From Natrinema salsiterrestre (GTDB taxonomy: Archaea; Halobacteriota; Halobacteria; Halobacteriales; Natrialbaceae): DNA of 56,444 nucleotides. Shown piece by piece: positions 42,459 to 51,195 of the stretch (its first letter is position 1; every line of letters starts with the position of its first letter). The position numbers were made by a program, and so were the translations under genes. The DNA lies in assembly GCF_029502005.1 (NCBI RefSeq), contig NZ_JAMQOT010000014.1, positions 1 through 56,444 of the forward strand, in the 5' to 3' direction. The notes beneath the pieces were generated by a model that was given only the letters and a program-made list of their open reading frames with translations, had not been told where the DNA came from and made no database searches.

Positions 42459-43534
42459 TGGCGGTCGGCACCGAGACCGGTGCGGACGAGAACGCCGAGA
42501 CGATCACCGCGAGCGTCATCGGCGGGAGCGGCTTCACCGGCGGCGAACTCCTGCGGCTGCTCGCCGGGCACCCGAACTTCGCGATCACCGAGGTCACGAG
42601 CCGGTCGAAGGCCGGCAAGAGCGTCGGCTCCGTCCACCCGCCGCTGCGCGGATCGGACCTGCGCTTTACCGAACCCGAGGACCTCGAGTCCGTCGACGTC
42701 CTCTTCGCGGCGACGCCACACGGCGTCTCGATGGGTCGGATCGACGACTTCTTCGAAATCGCGGACACCGTCGTCGACCTCTCGGCGGACTTCCGCCTCG
42801 AGAGCGAGGCCCAGTACGACGAGTGGTACGACGGCCACGAGGCCCCCGAGTACCTCGAGAAGGCCGAATACGCACTCCCCGAGATCAACCGCGACAATCT
42901 CGAGGGGGCCGACCTCATCGCCGGCGGCGGCTGTAACGCCACCGCGACGATCCTCGGCCTGTACCCGCTCTTCGAGCACGATATTCTGGAGGGCGGCGAG
43001 CAGATCGTCGTCGACGTGAAAGTCGGCTCCTCCGAAGGGGGAGCCGGCGGCGGCGAGGCCTCGAGCCACCCCGAGCGCTCGGGCGTCGTGCGCCCGTACG
43101 CGCCGACCGGGCACCGCCACGAGGCCGAGATCGAGCAGTTCCTCGACACCTCAGTCGCCTTCACCTGCCACGCCGTGGACATGATCCGCGGCGCGAGCGC
43201 GACGAACCACGTCTTCCCCTCGGGTCCCGTCTCGAAGGGCGACCTCTGGCAGGCCTACCGGGGCTGCTACGAGGACGAACCGTTCGTCCGCATGGCCGCC
43301 GGCGGCTCCGGCGTGTATCGGTATCCGGAACCCAAGGCGGTCGCCGGGACCAACCTCGCCGAGGTCGGGTTCGAACTCGATCCCTCGAACAAGCGCGTCG
43401 TCGTCTTCTCCGCCATCGACAACATGATGAAAGGCTCCGCGGGACAGGCGGTCCACGCCGCCAACGTCGCGCTGGGGCTCGAGGAGACGGCCGGCCTCGA
43501 GTTTACGGGACTGCATCCCGTGGGGGCACCCTGA
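42458..43534 (+). CDS. argC: N-acyl-gamma-glutamyl-phosphate reductase (LysW-bound substrate)
   Basis: This 358-residue NADPH enzyme reduces the LysW-carried gamma-glutamyl phosphate to the semialdehyde. It has a Rossmann start SVIGGSGFTGGELLRLLAGH, LFAATPHGVSM, the catalytic Cys159 in AGGGCNATA, and HRHEAEIEQFL plus FTCHAVDMIRG. The SEGGAGGGEASSHPERS stretch is the Gly-rich loop usual for LysY/ArgC of this pathway. Translational overlap with lysX. Confidence 0.93.
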   Translation: MAVGTETGADENAETITASVIGGSGFTGGELLRLLAGHPNFAITEVTSRSKAGKSVGSVHPPLRGSDLRFTEPEDLESVDVLFAATPHGVSMGRIDDFFEIADTVVDLSADFRLESEAQYDEWYDGHEAPEYLEKAEYALPEINRDNLEGADLIAGGGCNATATILGLYPLFEHDILEGGEQIVVDVKVGSSEGGAGGGEASSHPERSGVVRPYAPTGHRHEAEIEQFLDTSVAFTCHAVDMIRGASATNHVFPSGPVSKGDLWQAYRGCYEDEPFVRMAAGGSGVYRYPEPKAVAGTNLAEVGFELDPSNKRVVVFSAIDNMMKGSAGQAVHAANVALGLEETAGLEFTGLHPVGAP

Positions 43535-43535
43535 G

Positions 43536-44399
43536 ATGACGACGGTGGTCAAAATCGGCGGCGCTCGAGCCGTCGATCCCGAAGGCGCACTTGCCGACGT
43601 TGCCTCGCTCGTCGACGACGGCGAGGATATGGTCGTCGTTCACGGCGGCTCGACCGCCGTCGACGAGACCTTGGAGGAGCTCGGCGAGGAACCCACCTAC
43701 GTCGAGACGCCCGGCGGCGTCGTCGGCCGATTTACCGACGAACGGACCATGGACGTGTTCAAGATGGTGATGCCGGGCAAGCTCAACACCGATCTGGTGG
43801 AGAGCCTGCAGAACGAGGGCGTGAACGCGGTCGGCCTCTCCGGCACGGACGGCAAACTGCTCGAGGGCAAGCGCAAATCGGCCGTCCGCGTGAAAGAGGA
43901 CGGCAAGAAGAAGATCAAGCGCGGCGACCACTCGGGCACGATCGAGTCGGTCAACGCCGACTTGCTCGAGACGGTCATCGCGGGCGGCTACACGCCCGTC
44001 GTCTCCGTTCCCGTGCTGGGGAAGGAGAAAGACGGAGAGTACACCGCGGTCAACGCCGACGCCGACCGCGCCGCCGCCGCGATTGCGGGGGCGCTCGAGG
44101 CCGATCTGGTCGTCCTCACGGACGTCTCGGGGATCTACGAGGATCCCGACGACGAGTCGACGAAGATCGATTCGGCCGCGACGCCCGCCGAGTTCGAGGC
44201 CGTCAAAGACGCCGCCGAGGGGTTCATGACGAAGAAGGTCATGGCCGCCGAGGAGGCCCTCGAGGGCGGCGCAGCGTCGGTGATCGTCGCGAGCGCCAAC
44301 GCCGACGAGCCGATCACGAGCGCGCTCGCGGGCGAGGGGACGACGCTCGAGCCCGGCGTGCTCGCGGACGACGAACCCGAACCGGAGGCCACAGAATGA
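43536..44399 (+). CDS. argB: Acylglutamate/LysW-glutamate kinase
   Basis: This 287-residue amino-acid kinase phosphorylates the gamma-carboxylate of LysW-carried glutamate. It has VVKIGGARAVDP and VVVHGGSTAVDETLEELG for phosphate binding. GLSGTDGKLLEGKRKSA and KEKDGEYTAVNADADRAAAA follow, and the ATP-binding end is VVLTDVSGIYEDP. Basic KEDGKKKIKRGDH may contact the acidic carrier LysW. The ATG follows the argC stop by one base, and its own stop overlaps argD. Confidence 0.92.
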   Translation: MTTVVKIGGARAVDPEGALADVASLVDDGEDMVVVHGGSTAVDETLEELGEEPTYVETPGGVVGRFTDERTMDVFKMVMPGKLNTDLVESLQNEGVNAVGLSGTDGKLLEGKRKSAVRVKEDGKKKIKRGDHSGTIESVNADLLETVIAGGYTPVVSVPVLGKEKDGEYTAVNADADRAAAAIAGALEADLVVLTDVSGIYEDPDDESTKIDSAATPAEFEAVKDAAEGFMTKKVMAAEEALEGGAASVIVASANADEPITSALAGEGTTLEPGVLADDEPEPEATE

Positions 44400-45544
44400 G
44401 CGATCACGACTTCGTTTCCGGCGGCAAGCCGATCGGTATCGAACGCGGCGAGGGACCGTTCCTCTACGGGACGGACGGCACGGAGTATCTCGACGTCGGC
44501 GCGAGCTACGCCTGTACGCCGCTGGGCCACTCCCATCCCGCGGTCGTCGACGCGGTCCAGGAACAGGTCGGCGACCTGACGTTCGTCGACTCCTCCTATC
44601 CCGTCCAGTCGCGCGAGGACGCCTACGCGGCGCTCGTGGCCTCGACACCGGCGGATCTGGACCAGGCCTGGTTCTGTAACTCCGGGACCGAGGCCAACGA
44701 GGCCGCGCTGAAGTTCGCCCGGTCCGCGACGGGAGCGTCGACGATCGTCGCCGCGACCCGGTCGTTCCACGGCCGGACCATGGGCTCGCTCGCAGCGACC
44801 TGGAAGGACGAGTACAAGAAACCCTTCGAGCCGCTGGCCGGCGACGTCGAGTTCGTCCCCTACGGCGACGACGAGGAACTCGCGGCCGCCGTGGACGACG
44901 AGACCGCGGCCGTCATCCTCGAGCCGATCCAGGGCGAGGGCGGGATCAACGTCCCGCCCGCGGGCTACCTCGAGACCGCCCGCGAGGCCACCGACGAGGC
45001 CGGCGCGGCGCTGATCTTCGACGAGGTCCAGACCGGCATGGGTCGGACGGGCTCGATGTGGGCCTGCCAGAACGCGGGCGTCACGCCCGACATCCTCACG
45101 ACGGCGAAGGGACTGGGCAACGGCCTGCCCGTCGGCGCGGTCGCGGTGCGGGACTGGATCGCCGACGGCGCGGCCTCCCACAACGCCACGTTCAGCGGCG
45201 GCCCGGTCGTCACCGCGGCCGTCCACGCGACGATCTCGACGTTGGTCGAGGAGGAGTACCCCGCCCACGCCGCCGAGATGGGCGACTATCTCACGTCTGA
45301 ACTCGAGGCCGCAGTGGGCGACGACGTGCGCGAGGTCCGCGGCGAGGGTCTGCTCGTCGGCGTCGAGTTGAAACGCGGTGCGAACCGCGTCGCCCGCGAT
45401 CTGGCGATCGAACAGCAGGTGTTGGCGCTGCCGGCCGGACGAACCGTCCTGCGGCTGCTCCCGCCGCTCGTCCTCGAGCGGTCGGACGCCGATCGAGTAG
45501 TCGACGCGATGGTCGACGTCCTCGGATCGAACGACGACTCATGA
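44396..45544 (+). CDS. argD: Acetylornithine/LysW-semialdehyde aminotransferase
   Basis: This 382-residue class-III PLP aminotransferase converts the LysW-bound semialdehyde to LysW-ornithine (or lysine). Motifs are NSGTEANEAALKFAR, SFHGRTMGSLAAT, the PLP-contact LIFDEVQTGMGRTG, and Lys in TTAKGLGNGLPVGAV. It overlaps argB by 4 bases and argE by 4 bases, so expression is coupled. Confidence 0.93.
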   Translation: MSDHDFVSGGKPIGIERGEGPFLYGTDGTEYLDVGASYACTPLGHSHPAVVDAVQEQVGDLTFVDSSYPVQSREDAYAALVASTPADLDQAWFCNSGTEANEAALKFARSATGASTIVAATRSFHGRTMGSLAATWKDEYKKPFEPLAGDVEFVPYGDDEELAAAVDDETAAVILEPIQGEGGINVPPAGYLETAREATDEAGAALIFDEVQTGMGRTGSMWACQNAGVTPDILTTAKGLGNGLPVGAVAVRDWIADGAASHNATFSGGPVVTAAVHATISTLVEEEYPAHAAEMGDYLTSELEAAVGDDVREVRGEGLLVGVELKRGANRVARDLAIEQQVLALPAGRTVLRLLPPLVLERSDADRVVDAMVDVLGSNDDS

Positions 45545-46611
45545 GCGCGAACGCCGACCACTCGAGCGACGTGTCGTCCGCAGAGGCCCGAGAGTTGCTC
45601 GTCGATCTCGTCTCGATCCCCTCGCCGACCGGCGAGGAACGCGAGGCGGCTAAACGCCTCGTGGACTTCTTCGAGGCCCACGACCGGGAGGTCTGGATCG
45701 ACGCGGTCGGGAACGTCCGCGCGCCCGCAGACGACGCCGTCTTGTTGACCTCGCACATCGACACCGTCCCGGGGGACATCCCGGTCGAGGTCGAAGAGAC
45801 CGGCGACGACGAGATCCTCTGGGGTCGCGGCAGCGTCGACGCGACGGGGCCGCTCGCGGCCATGGCGGCCGCCGCCGTCCGCACCGGCGTCTCCTTCGTC
45901 GGCGTCGTCGGCGAGGAGGTCGATTCGAAGGGATCGCGCTATCTGGTCGACGACCGAGCCGAGGCACCGGCGGCCGTCGTCAACGGCGAGCCCTCCGGAG
46001 CCGACGGGATCACGCTGGGCTATCGCGGTCTGATCGCCGGCACGTACGTCGCGACCAGCGAGTCCGGTCACACCTCCCGGCCGGACCCGAACGCGATCCA
46101 ACACGCCGTCCGCTGGTGGTCGGCCGTCGAGGACCGCTTCGAAGGCGACGAGTACGAACCGGTCTTCGAGCAGGTGACGACCAAGCCGGTCGACATCGAA
46201 GGCGGCGTCAGCGACGACGGCCTCTCTGTCGAGGCGACGATGGACGTCCAGTTGCGCGTCCCGCCGGCGCTCACCGTCGGCGCCGTCCGCGAAGCCGCGG
46301 AAGCCGAACTCGAGGTCGGGACCGTGACCTGGAAGGACAAGGTCCCGCCGGTGATGATGAGTTCGCGAACGGAGGTCGCACGGGCGTTTCGCGTCGCCAT
46401 CCGCAAGGAAGGCGCGGATCCCCGCCTGGTGCGAAAGACCGGAACGAGCGACATGAACATCTACGCCGGGGCCTGGGACTGCCCGATGGTCACCTACGGG
46501 CCGGGCAACTCGGACCTCGATCACGCACCGGACGAACGACTGCCGTTGTCGGAGTTCGACCAGTCAGTGTCGATCCTCGAGCGCGTCGCCCGGACGCTCA
46601 CCGAGGACTGA
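45541..46611 (+). CDS. argE: LysW-ornithine/lysine hydrolase (M20 deacylase)
   Basis: This 356-residue M20 metallopeptidase releases ornithine (or lysine) from LysW. Metal-binding LLTSHIDTVPGDI (H-x-D), GRGSVDATGPLAAMAAAAV (catalytic Asp and metal Asp), VGVVGEEVDSKGSRYL (Glu-Glu) and GTSDMNIYAGAW are present. It resembles LysK more than bacterial ArgE in length and in these blocks. It is the last gene of the coupled lysW-argE run; argF follows after 31 bases with its own possible promoter. Confidence 0.9.
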   Translation: MSANADHSSDVSSAEARELLVDLVSIPSPTGEEREAAKRLVDFFEAHDREVWIDAVGNVRAPADDAVLLTSHIDTVPGDIPVEVEETGDDEILWGRGSVDATGPLAAMAAAAVRTGVSFVGVVGEEVDSKGSRYLVDDRAEAPAAVVNGEPSGADGITLGYRGLIAGTYVATSESGHTSRPDPNAIQHAVRWWSAVEDRFEGDEYEPVFEQVTTKPVDIEGGVSDDGLSVEATMDVQLRVPPALTVGAVREAAEAELEVGTVTWKDKVPPVMMSSRTEVARAFRVAIRKEGADPRLVRKTGTSDMNIYAGAWDCPMVTYGPGNSDLDHAPDERLPLSEFDQSVSILERVARTLTED

Positions 46612-46642
46612 ACATCACGTATTTCCAGACGAATATCATACT

Positions 46643-47572
46643 ATGACACCAGAGACGACTGATACACAGCCGAGACATTTCCTCGACGTCGACGACCTCT
46701 CCGAGACGGAACTGCTCGCAGTTCTCGATAGAGCCGACGAGTACAAACGCGCCGTCGAAGCCGGCGAGGACCACGCCGACCTGTCCGGACAGACTTTGGG
46801 AATGCTCTTCCAGAAGGCGAGTACCCGTACCCGCGTCTCCTTCGAGACGGGGATGACGCAGCTCGGCGGCCACGCGATCTTCCTCGGGGAAGACGACATC
46901 CAGCTCGGGCGGGGCGAACCGCTGAAGGACACCTCGCGGGCGCTCTCGCGGTACGTCGACGCGGTAATGGCTCGCGTCTTCAAGCACGAGAACGTCGAAG
47001 TACTCGCGGAGTACTCCTCGGTGCCAATCGTCAACGGCCTCACCGACGACGCACATCCCTGCCAGACGCTCGCGGACCTGTTGACGATCCGCGAACACGA
47101 GGGCGGTTTCGACGACGTGTCGGCGGTCTGGATCGGCGACGGGAACAACGTCGCGCAGTCGTTCGCGCTCGGCTGTGCCCTGACGGACGTCGACCTGACG
47201 GTCGCGACGCCCGAGGGGTACGGAATCGACGACGACGTTATCGAACGCGCTCGCGACCTCGGCGGCGATCCGACGATCACGGCGGATCCGGTCGAGGCGG
47301 TCACGGACGCCGATATCATCTACACCGACGTCTGGATCTCGATGGGGCAGGAGGACGAACGCGACGTCCGAATGAACGACTTTGACGGGTTCCAGGTCGG
47401 ATCGGACCTGCTCGAGCACGCCCCCGACGCGTCGGTCATGCACTGTCTGCCGGCTCATCGGGGCGAGGAGATCACCGACGACGTCATCGAGAGCGACCGT
47501 TCGATCGTCTTCGATCAGGCGGAAAATCGGCTTCACGCCCAGAAGGCGCTGTTGAGTTGGTTGCTCGAGTAA
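46643..47572 (+). CDS. argF: Ornithine carbamoyltransferase
   Basis: This 309-residue enzyme makes citrulline from ornithine and carbamoyl phosphate. It has the carbamoyl-phosphate loop FQKASTRTRVSFE, DDAHPCQTLADLL and the ornithine-binding HCLPAHRGEEI. The length is normal. ACGTATTT about 27 bases before the ATG could give it a separate promoter within the operon. Part of its 3' end (47528-47565) is repeated 156 bases downstream. Confidence 0.96.
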   Translation: MTPETTDTQPRHFLDVDDLSETELLAVLDRADEYKRAVEAGEDHADLSGQTLGMLFQKASTRTRVSFETGMTQLGGHAIFLGEDDIQLGRGEPLKDTSRALSRYVDAVMARVFKHENVEVLAEYSSVPIVNGLTDDAHPCQTLADLLTIREHEGGFDDVSAVWIGDGNNVAQSFALGCALTDVDLTVATPEGYGIDDDVIERARDLGGDPTITADPVEAVTDADIIYTDVWISMGQEDERDVRMNDFDGFQVGSDLLEHAPDASVMHCLPAHRGEEITDDVIESDRSIVFDQAENRLHAQKALLSWLLE

Positions 47573-47577
47573 GCGCT

Positions 47578-47610
47578 CGATCGCGAGCGAAGCGAGCGAT
47601 CGGGTTTTTT
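47578..47610 (+). terminator. Hairpin plus T-run after argF
   Basis: CGATCGC and GCGATCG (47578-47584, 47596-47602) enclose the 11-nt loop GAGCGAAGCGA and are followed by GG and six T's (47605-47610). This is a clear terminator-like structure for the arginine operon and a variant of the conserved-loop hairpin family. Confidence 0.65.
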
Positions 47611-47632
47611 GGTCCAGATTTTTTGCGGGAGT

Positions 47633-47655
47633 GGTCGCGAACGGAGTGAGCGACC
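47633..47655. repeat. Hairpin with conserved loop GAACGGAGTGA
   Basis: GGTCGC and GCGACC enclose GAACGGAGTGA (47639-47649), the same loop as at 22006-22016 and 15594-15604. It lies between argF and the repeated argF fragment. Confidence 0.55.
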
Positions 47656-47683
47656 CGACCGGAAAAAAGGTGGGCGTGAGAAC

Positions 47684-47721
47684 CGGCTTCACGCCCAGAA
47701 GGCGCTGTTGAGTTGGTTGCT
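47684..47721 (+). repeat. argF: 38-bp direct repeat of the argF 3' end
   Basis: These 38 bases are identical to 47528-47565 inside argF. The copy keeps the frame and ends in its own stop (coding RLHAQKALLSWLLK, TAG), so it is the remnant of a partial duplication of the argF tail. Hairpins lie between the two copies. Confidence 0.75.
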
Positions 47722-47897
47722 GAAGTAGTTCTGGCCCGATCACGCGAATCGGGTGTATCCGGTTCGAGACCGTCGGATCCGGAAGGAAATACGTTATTTC
47801 TCTGGTAAATTCGCTGTTGATAGTTTTCGACCCGCGTTCTGATTGATGAACGGTCTGCTGCTGTTATAATTTCGCTAGCCGAACTGCGATACTGACG

Positions 47898-47975
47898 ATG
47901 TCGTTCAGATTGATACTCGCCACCGTCCTCATGTTGCTGGGGCCGGCGGCGCTGATCGTGCTCTACGTCCTGTAG
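47898..47975 (+). CDS. 25-aa single-helix membrane microprotein
   Basis: ATG at 47898, stop TAG at 47973-47975. The peptide starts MSFRLILATVLMLLGPAALI and ends in VLYVL, a single hydrophobic helix with a positive N-terminus. TTATAAT at 47864-47870 lies about 30 bases before the ATG, a good archaeal promoter position. Neighbours are the argF repeat and a convergent membrane protein gene. It could be a real microprotein; conservation would decide. Confidence 0.45.
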   Translation: MSFRLILATVLMLLGPAALIVLYVL

Positions 47976-48046
47976 AGCAGGGGTTGGGGTATCGACTACC
48001 GACTACGAGGCGTGTCGCCCTCCGTTTTTGCGGTTCGGACGGTAGA

Positions 48047-48514
48047 TCAGTCGAGCACCGCGTAGACCACACCGAGAACGAGCCCGTACGCGGCGTGACC
48101 GACGAGGCTTTCGACGGCGACGTTCGGAACGTCGGGTGCCATCCCGAACCCGACTGCGGAGAGCCAGATCGGCATGACGACGACGGCGAGGACGGCCCAG
48201 ACGCCGAGCCCGTACGCGAGTCCGACAGCGGCGCTCGACCCGAGACCGAGTTCGGTTCGTCCCGTCGCGACCAACAGCGCTGCGAAGACGACGCCGAGGA
48301 CCGCGCCGTGCGAGACGTGAATCACCGTTCCCGCGAGGCCCCCTTCGAGGCCGTACATCGCCGGGATCGCGGCCTCGAGTACGGGGGGCGTCTGCATCGC
48401 CATCATCGCGCCGAATACGAGCGCGCCGACGATACCGCCGACGGTTCCCGCTTGCCAGTGTTCGAGTGCCGTTTCGGTTCGCTCGGGTCGCCGGGTCATC
48501 GTTTCTGATGCCAT
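48047..48514 (-). CDS. Four-helix membrane protein (DUF6789-like)
   Basis: The ATG at 48514 gives 155 residues with four hydrophobic helices: about residues 24-42, 62-82, 95-120 and 135-153. Conserved-looking GGIVGALVFGAMMAMQTP, VIHVSHGAVLGVVFAALL and LVGHAAYGLVLGVVYAVL suggest two related halves. Such proteins are common in haloarchaea and often mislabelled as kinases; no enzymatic motif is seen. It is divergent from the small 82-aa gene. Confidence 0.65.
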   Translation of the reverse strand: MASETMTRRPERTETALEHWQAGTVGGIVGALVFGAMMAMQTPPVLEAAIPAMYGLEGGLAGTVIHVSHGAVLGVVFAALLVATGRTELGLGSSAAVGLAYGLGVWAVLAVVVMPIWLSAVGFGMAPDVPNVAVESLVGHAAYGLVLGVVYAVLD

Positions 48515-48697
48515 ACGATACCACACACCTCGTACCCGTGTAGCACTATCCCGGTCTGACGGCGGCCGTACACAGCCGTTTCCCGGCACTCGATTCGGTT
48601 CAGTCGGGCAGTTGTCCGATCGTTCGACGAGAGCGATTCCGGTCCCGGCGGGCGACGACGGGAAGCTTCTTTGGCCCGGCGCGTCGAGTTTCACTCG

Positions 48698-48946
48698 ATG
48701 TCGAACCCGCTCCGTGTCTCGGCCGGTGAACTCGAAATAGACGATATCATGTCCGCGATCGAGGAGGGTCGTCGCGTCGTGATTACGACGACGGCGGCTC
48801 GAACGGAGTACGACGTGACGCTGCGATACGACGGGTCGGTGTACTACTGCGATACGCCGACGCGGCTCCACCGTCACGAGAGCGAGGGCGAAATGCGGAG
48901 CTGTATCCGGAAGATGGGGTACGGAGCGGTAGCCGAAGACACGTGA
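48698..48946 (+). CDS. 82-aa haloarchaeal protein of unknown function
   Basis: The ATG at 48698 gives 82 residues. A short predicted alpha/beta protein: IDDIMSAIEEGRRVVITTTA, then YDVTLRYDGSVYYCDTPTRL and a C-terminal ESEGEMRSCIRKMGYGAVAE. Two cysteines are present but no zinc motif. No family is assigned. It lies 65 bases before the TrmB-like regulator in the same direction. Confidence 0.6.
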   Translation: MSNPLRVSAGELEIDDIMSAIEEGRRVVITTTAARTEYDVTLRYDGSVYYCDTPTRLHRHESEGEMRSCIRKMGYGAVAEDT

Positions 48947-49011
48947 CGGATGTGTGACTGCAGAGGTCGACTGCGGCGGGTATTTTTACGCTCTCGTCCG
49001 TACGGACTGGT

Positions 49012-49395
49012 ATGGCCGACACCCCCCAGCACCGTCTCGGGGAACTGATGGAAGAATCGAACCCGGCGTTCGAGGAGGTGATGAGCTGCGTCTTCGGGAT
49101 CGAGGATCACGAGACCCGCACCTATCTCACCCTGTGTGACCAGCCCGGCAGTACGATCGAGGAGCTGGCTGCGACGCTCGAGCGCGACCGGAGTACGGTC
49201 AACCGGTCGCTATCGACGCTGCAGGAACGGGGACTCGTTCGCCGGAACCGCCGTCTGCTCGACGGCGGCGGCTACGTTTACCAGTACACCGCCATCGCGT
49301 TGCCGAACGCCAAGGAGATGCTCCACGAGGCGCTCGACGCCTGGACCGCGACCGTCCACGACGTGATCGACGACTTCGACGACGGGGCTCAGTAA
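49012..49395 (+). CDS. TrmB-like winged-HTH transcriptional regulator
   Basis: This 127-residue protein has a helical start (HRLGELMEESNPAFEEVMSC), then a winged HTH: ETRTYLTLCDQPGSTIEELA, ATLERDRSTVNRSLSTLQER, GLVRRNRRLLDGGGYVYQYT. It ends in a helical tail for dimerisation. There is no effector-binding domain, so it resembles the short TrmB/MarR-type haloarchaeal regulators. It is followed by thrC after 57 bases, a possible target. Confidence 0.75.
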   Translation: MADTPQHRLGELMEESNPAFEEVMSCVFGIEDHETRTYLTLCDQPGSTIEELAATLERDRSTVNRSLSTLQERGLVRRNRRLLDGGGYVYQYTAIALPNAKEMLHEALDAWTATVHDVIDDFDDGAQ

Positions 49396-49452
49396 GCGAG
49401 CCCACCGTCGAATCCGCGTGCTTTTTGCCTCTCGCCTCCCTCTCGACTGACA

Positions 49453-50712
49453 ATGAGTCTCAGTCTCTCGGCCGACCAGCCGGAACGACCCGCCGACGCC
49501 GACGACGGCGTCTGGCTCGAGTGCATCGAGTGCGGGGAGACGTTCGCACCCTTCGACGACGTCCGGTACACCTGCGACGAGTGTGACGGCCTGCTCGAGG
49601 TTCGCTACGCCGAGTTGCCGACGTTCGACGACTTCGAGGGCCACGGCGTCTGGCGCTACGCCGACGCCTTGCCGTTCGAGTCGGGCGTCTCGATACAGGA
49701 AGGTGCGACGCCGCTGTACGAGGTGCCTCGCCTCGAGGAGGAGGTCGGCATCGAGGCCCTGCGAATCAAACACGAGGGAATGAACCCGACGGGCTCGTTC
49801 AAAGACCGCGGGATGACCGTCGGCGTGCGGGTCGCGAAGGAACTCGGCGTCGGCCGACTGGCCTGTGCCTCGACGGGCAACACCAGCGCCGCACTCGCAG
49901 CCTACGGCTCTCGCGGCGGGATGCAGACGCTCGTGCTCTTGCCCGCCGGCAAGGTCGCCGCCGGCAAGATCGCGCAGGCGAGCCTCCACGGCGCGCGCAT
50001 TCTCGAGGTCGACGGCAACTTCGACGCCTGCCTCGACATCGTCCAGGACCTCGCGGGGCAGGGCGAGGCCTACCTGCTGAACTCGCTGAACCCCTTCCGG
50101 CTCGAGGGCCAGAAGACGATCGGCCTCGAGATCCTCGAGGGATTCCTCGCGGACTACGACGCCACTCCAGATCGGATCGTGCTCCCGGTCGGCAACGCGG
50201 GCAACACGTCGGCGCTGTACAAAGCGTTCCGCGAACTCGTTCAGGCGGGCGGACTCGCGGAGGAGGACGTGCCGAAACTGACCGGCGTCCAGGCCGAGGG
50301 CGCTGCACCGATGGTCGAAGCCATCGAGAACGGTGCCGACGAGATCCGCCGCTGGGAGGACGTCGAGACGCGCGCGACGGCGATCCGCATCGGGAACCCG
50401 GTCAACGCGCCGAAAGCGCTCCCCGGTATCCGAGAGACCGGCGGGACCGCCGTCGCGGTCTCCGACGAGGAGATCACCGAGGCCCAGCGCGACATCGCCG
50501 GTGAGGGGATCGGAGTCGAACCCGCCTCCGCCGCGTCCGTCGCCGGCTTGCGAAAACTCCGCGCCGAGGGCATCGTCGGGGACGACGAACGCGTCGCCTG
50601 CCTCACCACCGGCCACCTGCTCAAAGATCCCGACGCCGCGGCCGCCGCCGGGAGCGAACCCGAACCCGTTCCGGGCGATACGCGGGGCGTGCTCGAGCAC
50701 CTCCGGGAGTAA
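49453..50712 (+). CDS. thrC: Threonine synthase
   Basis: This 419-residue PLP enzyme converts O-phosphohomoserine to threonine. An N-terminal zinc ribbon (C24, C27, C41, C44: LECIECG and TCDEC) precedes the catalytic domain. That domain has the PLP Lys117 in NPTGSFKDRGM, phosphate-binding ASTGNTSAALAAYG, and LPVGNAGNTSALYKA. Length and zinc ribbon match archaeal ThrC. It is preceded by a TrmB-like regulator. Confidence 0.93.
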   Translation: MSLSLSADQPERPADADDGVWLECIECGETFAPFDDVRYTCDECDGLLEVRYAELPTFDDFEGHGVWRYADALPFESGVSIQEGATPLYEVPRLEEEVGIEALRIKHEGMNPTGSFKDRGMTVGVRVAKELGVGRLACASTGNTSAALAAYGSRGGMQTLVLLPAGKVAAGKIAQASLHGARILEVDGNFDACLDIVQDLAGQGEAYLLNSLNPFRLEGQKTIGLEILEGFLADYDATPDRIVLPVGNAGNTSALYKAFRELVQAGGLAEEDVPKLTGVQAEGAAPMVEAIENGADEIRRWEDVETRATAIRIGNPVNAPKALPGIRETGGTAVAVSDEEITEAQRDIAGEGIGVEPASAASVAGLRKLRAEGIVGDDERVACLTTGHLLKDPDAAAAAGSEPEPVPGDTRGVLEHLRE

Positions 50713-50802
50713 CGTCGGCCGAACGCACGACCCCCGTCAGACGCGTCTGACACCCGACTGACTGACCTTTTTCCGGACCTGTGTGCTAACTCATACCGAA
50801 CC

Positions 50803-51150
50803 ATGTCCGCCGAGCAACGAGGCCCCACCCCGACCCGTTCCGCCGACGGACGGACTCGACTTCCCCGTTCGCACGCGATTCCCGCATCGAACGATTCGAC
50901 CACCGATCCGCTGGGACGGCTCGACGTCACCCCGGAGCGGCGAGCGCTGCCGCTCTCCTACCGGATCGAACGGCTACAGCTTCTCGCTCGGATCGCTGCG
51001 CTCGAGCGCGCAGTGGAAACGAGCGAGAACCGCCGGCAGGCCGTTATCGATCGGTACGAACGGCTCCTGGCCGATCGCGACGAGACGACCGAGTCGGCAG
51101 CGACTACCGAGACCGCGTCACGAACGTTGTTGGCACGTCTAATCGACTGA
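50803..51150 (+). CDS. Small coiled-coil protein of unknown function
   Basis: This 115-residue protein has a disordered polar N-terminal half rich in Pro, Ser, Thr and Arg. A helix follows (residues about 50-95: YRIERLQLLARIAALERAVE, NRRQAVIDRYERLLADRDE), predicted coiled coil, and a short tail. No family is recognised. It lies 90 bases after thrC and before the TFB gene. The regular heptads in the helix argue for a real protein. Confidence 0.5.
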   Translation: MSAEQRGPTPTRSADGRTRLPRSHAIPASNDSTTDPLGRLDVTPERRALPLSYRIERLQLLARIAALERAVETSENRRQAVIDRYERLLADRDETTESAATTETASRTLLARLID

Positions 51151-51195
51151 TATCATCACGGTGTCACGGACGGCTACATTCTCCTTTCGCAACCG

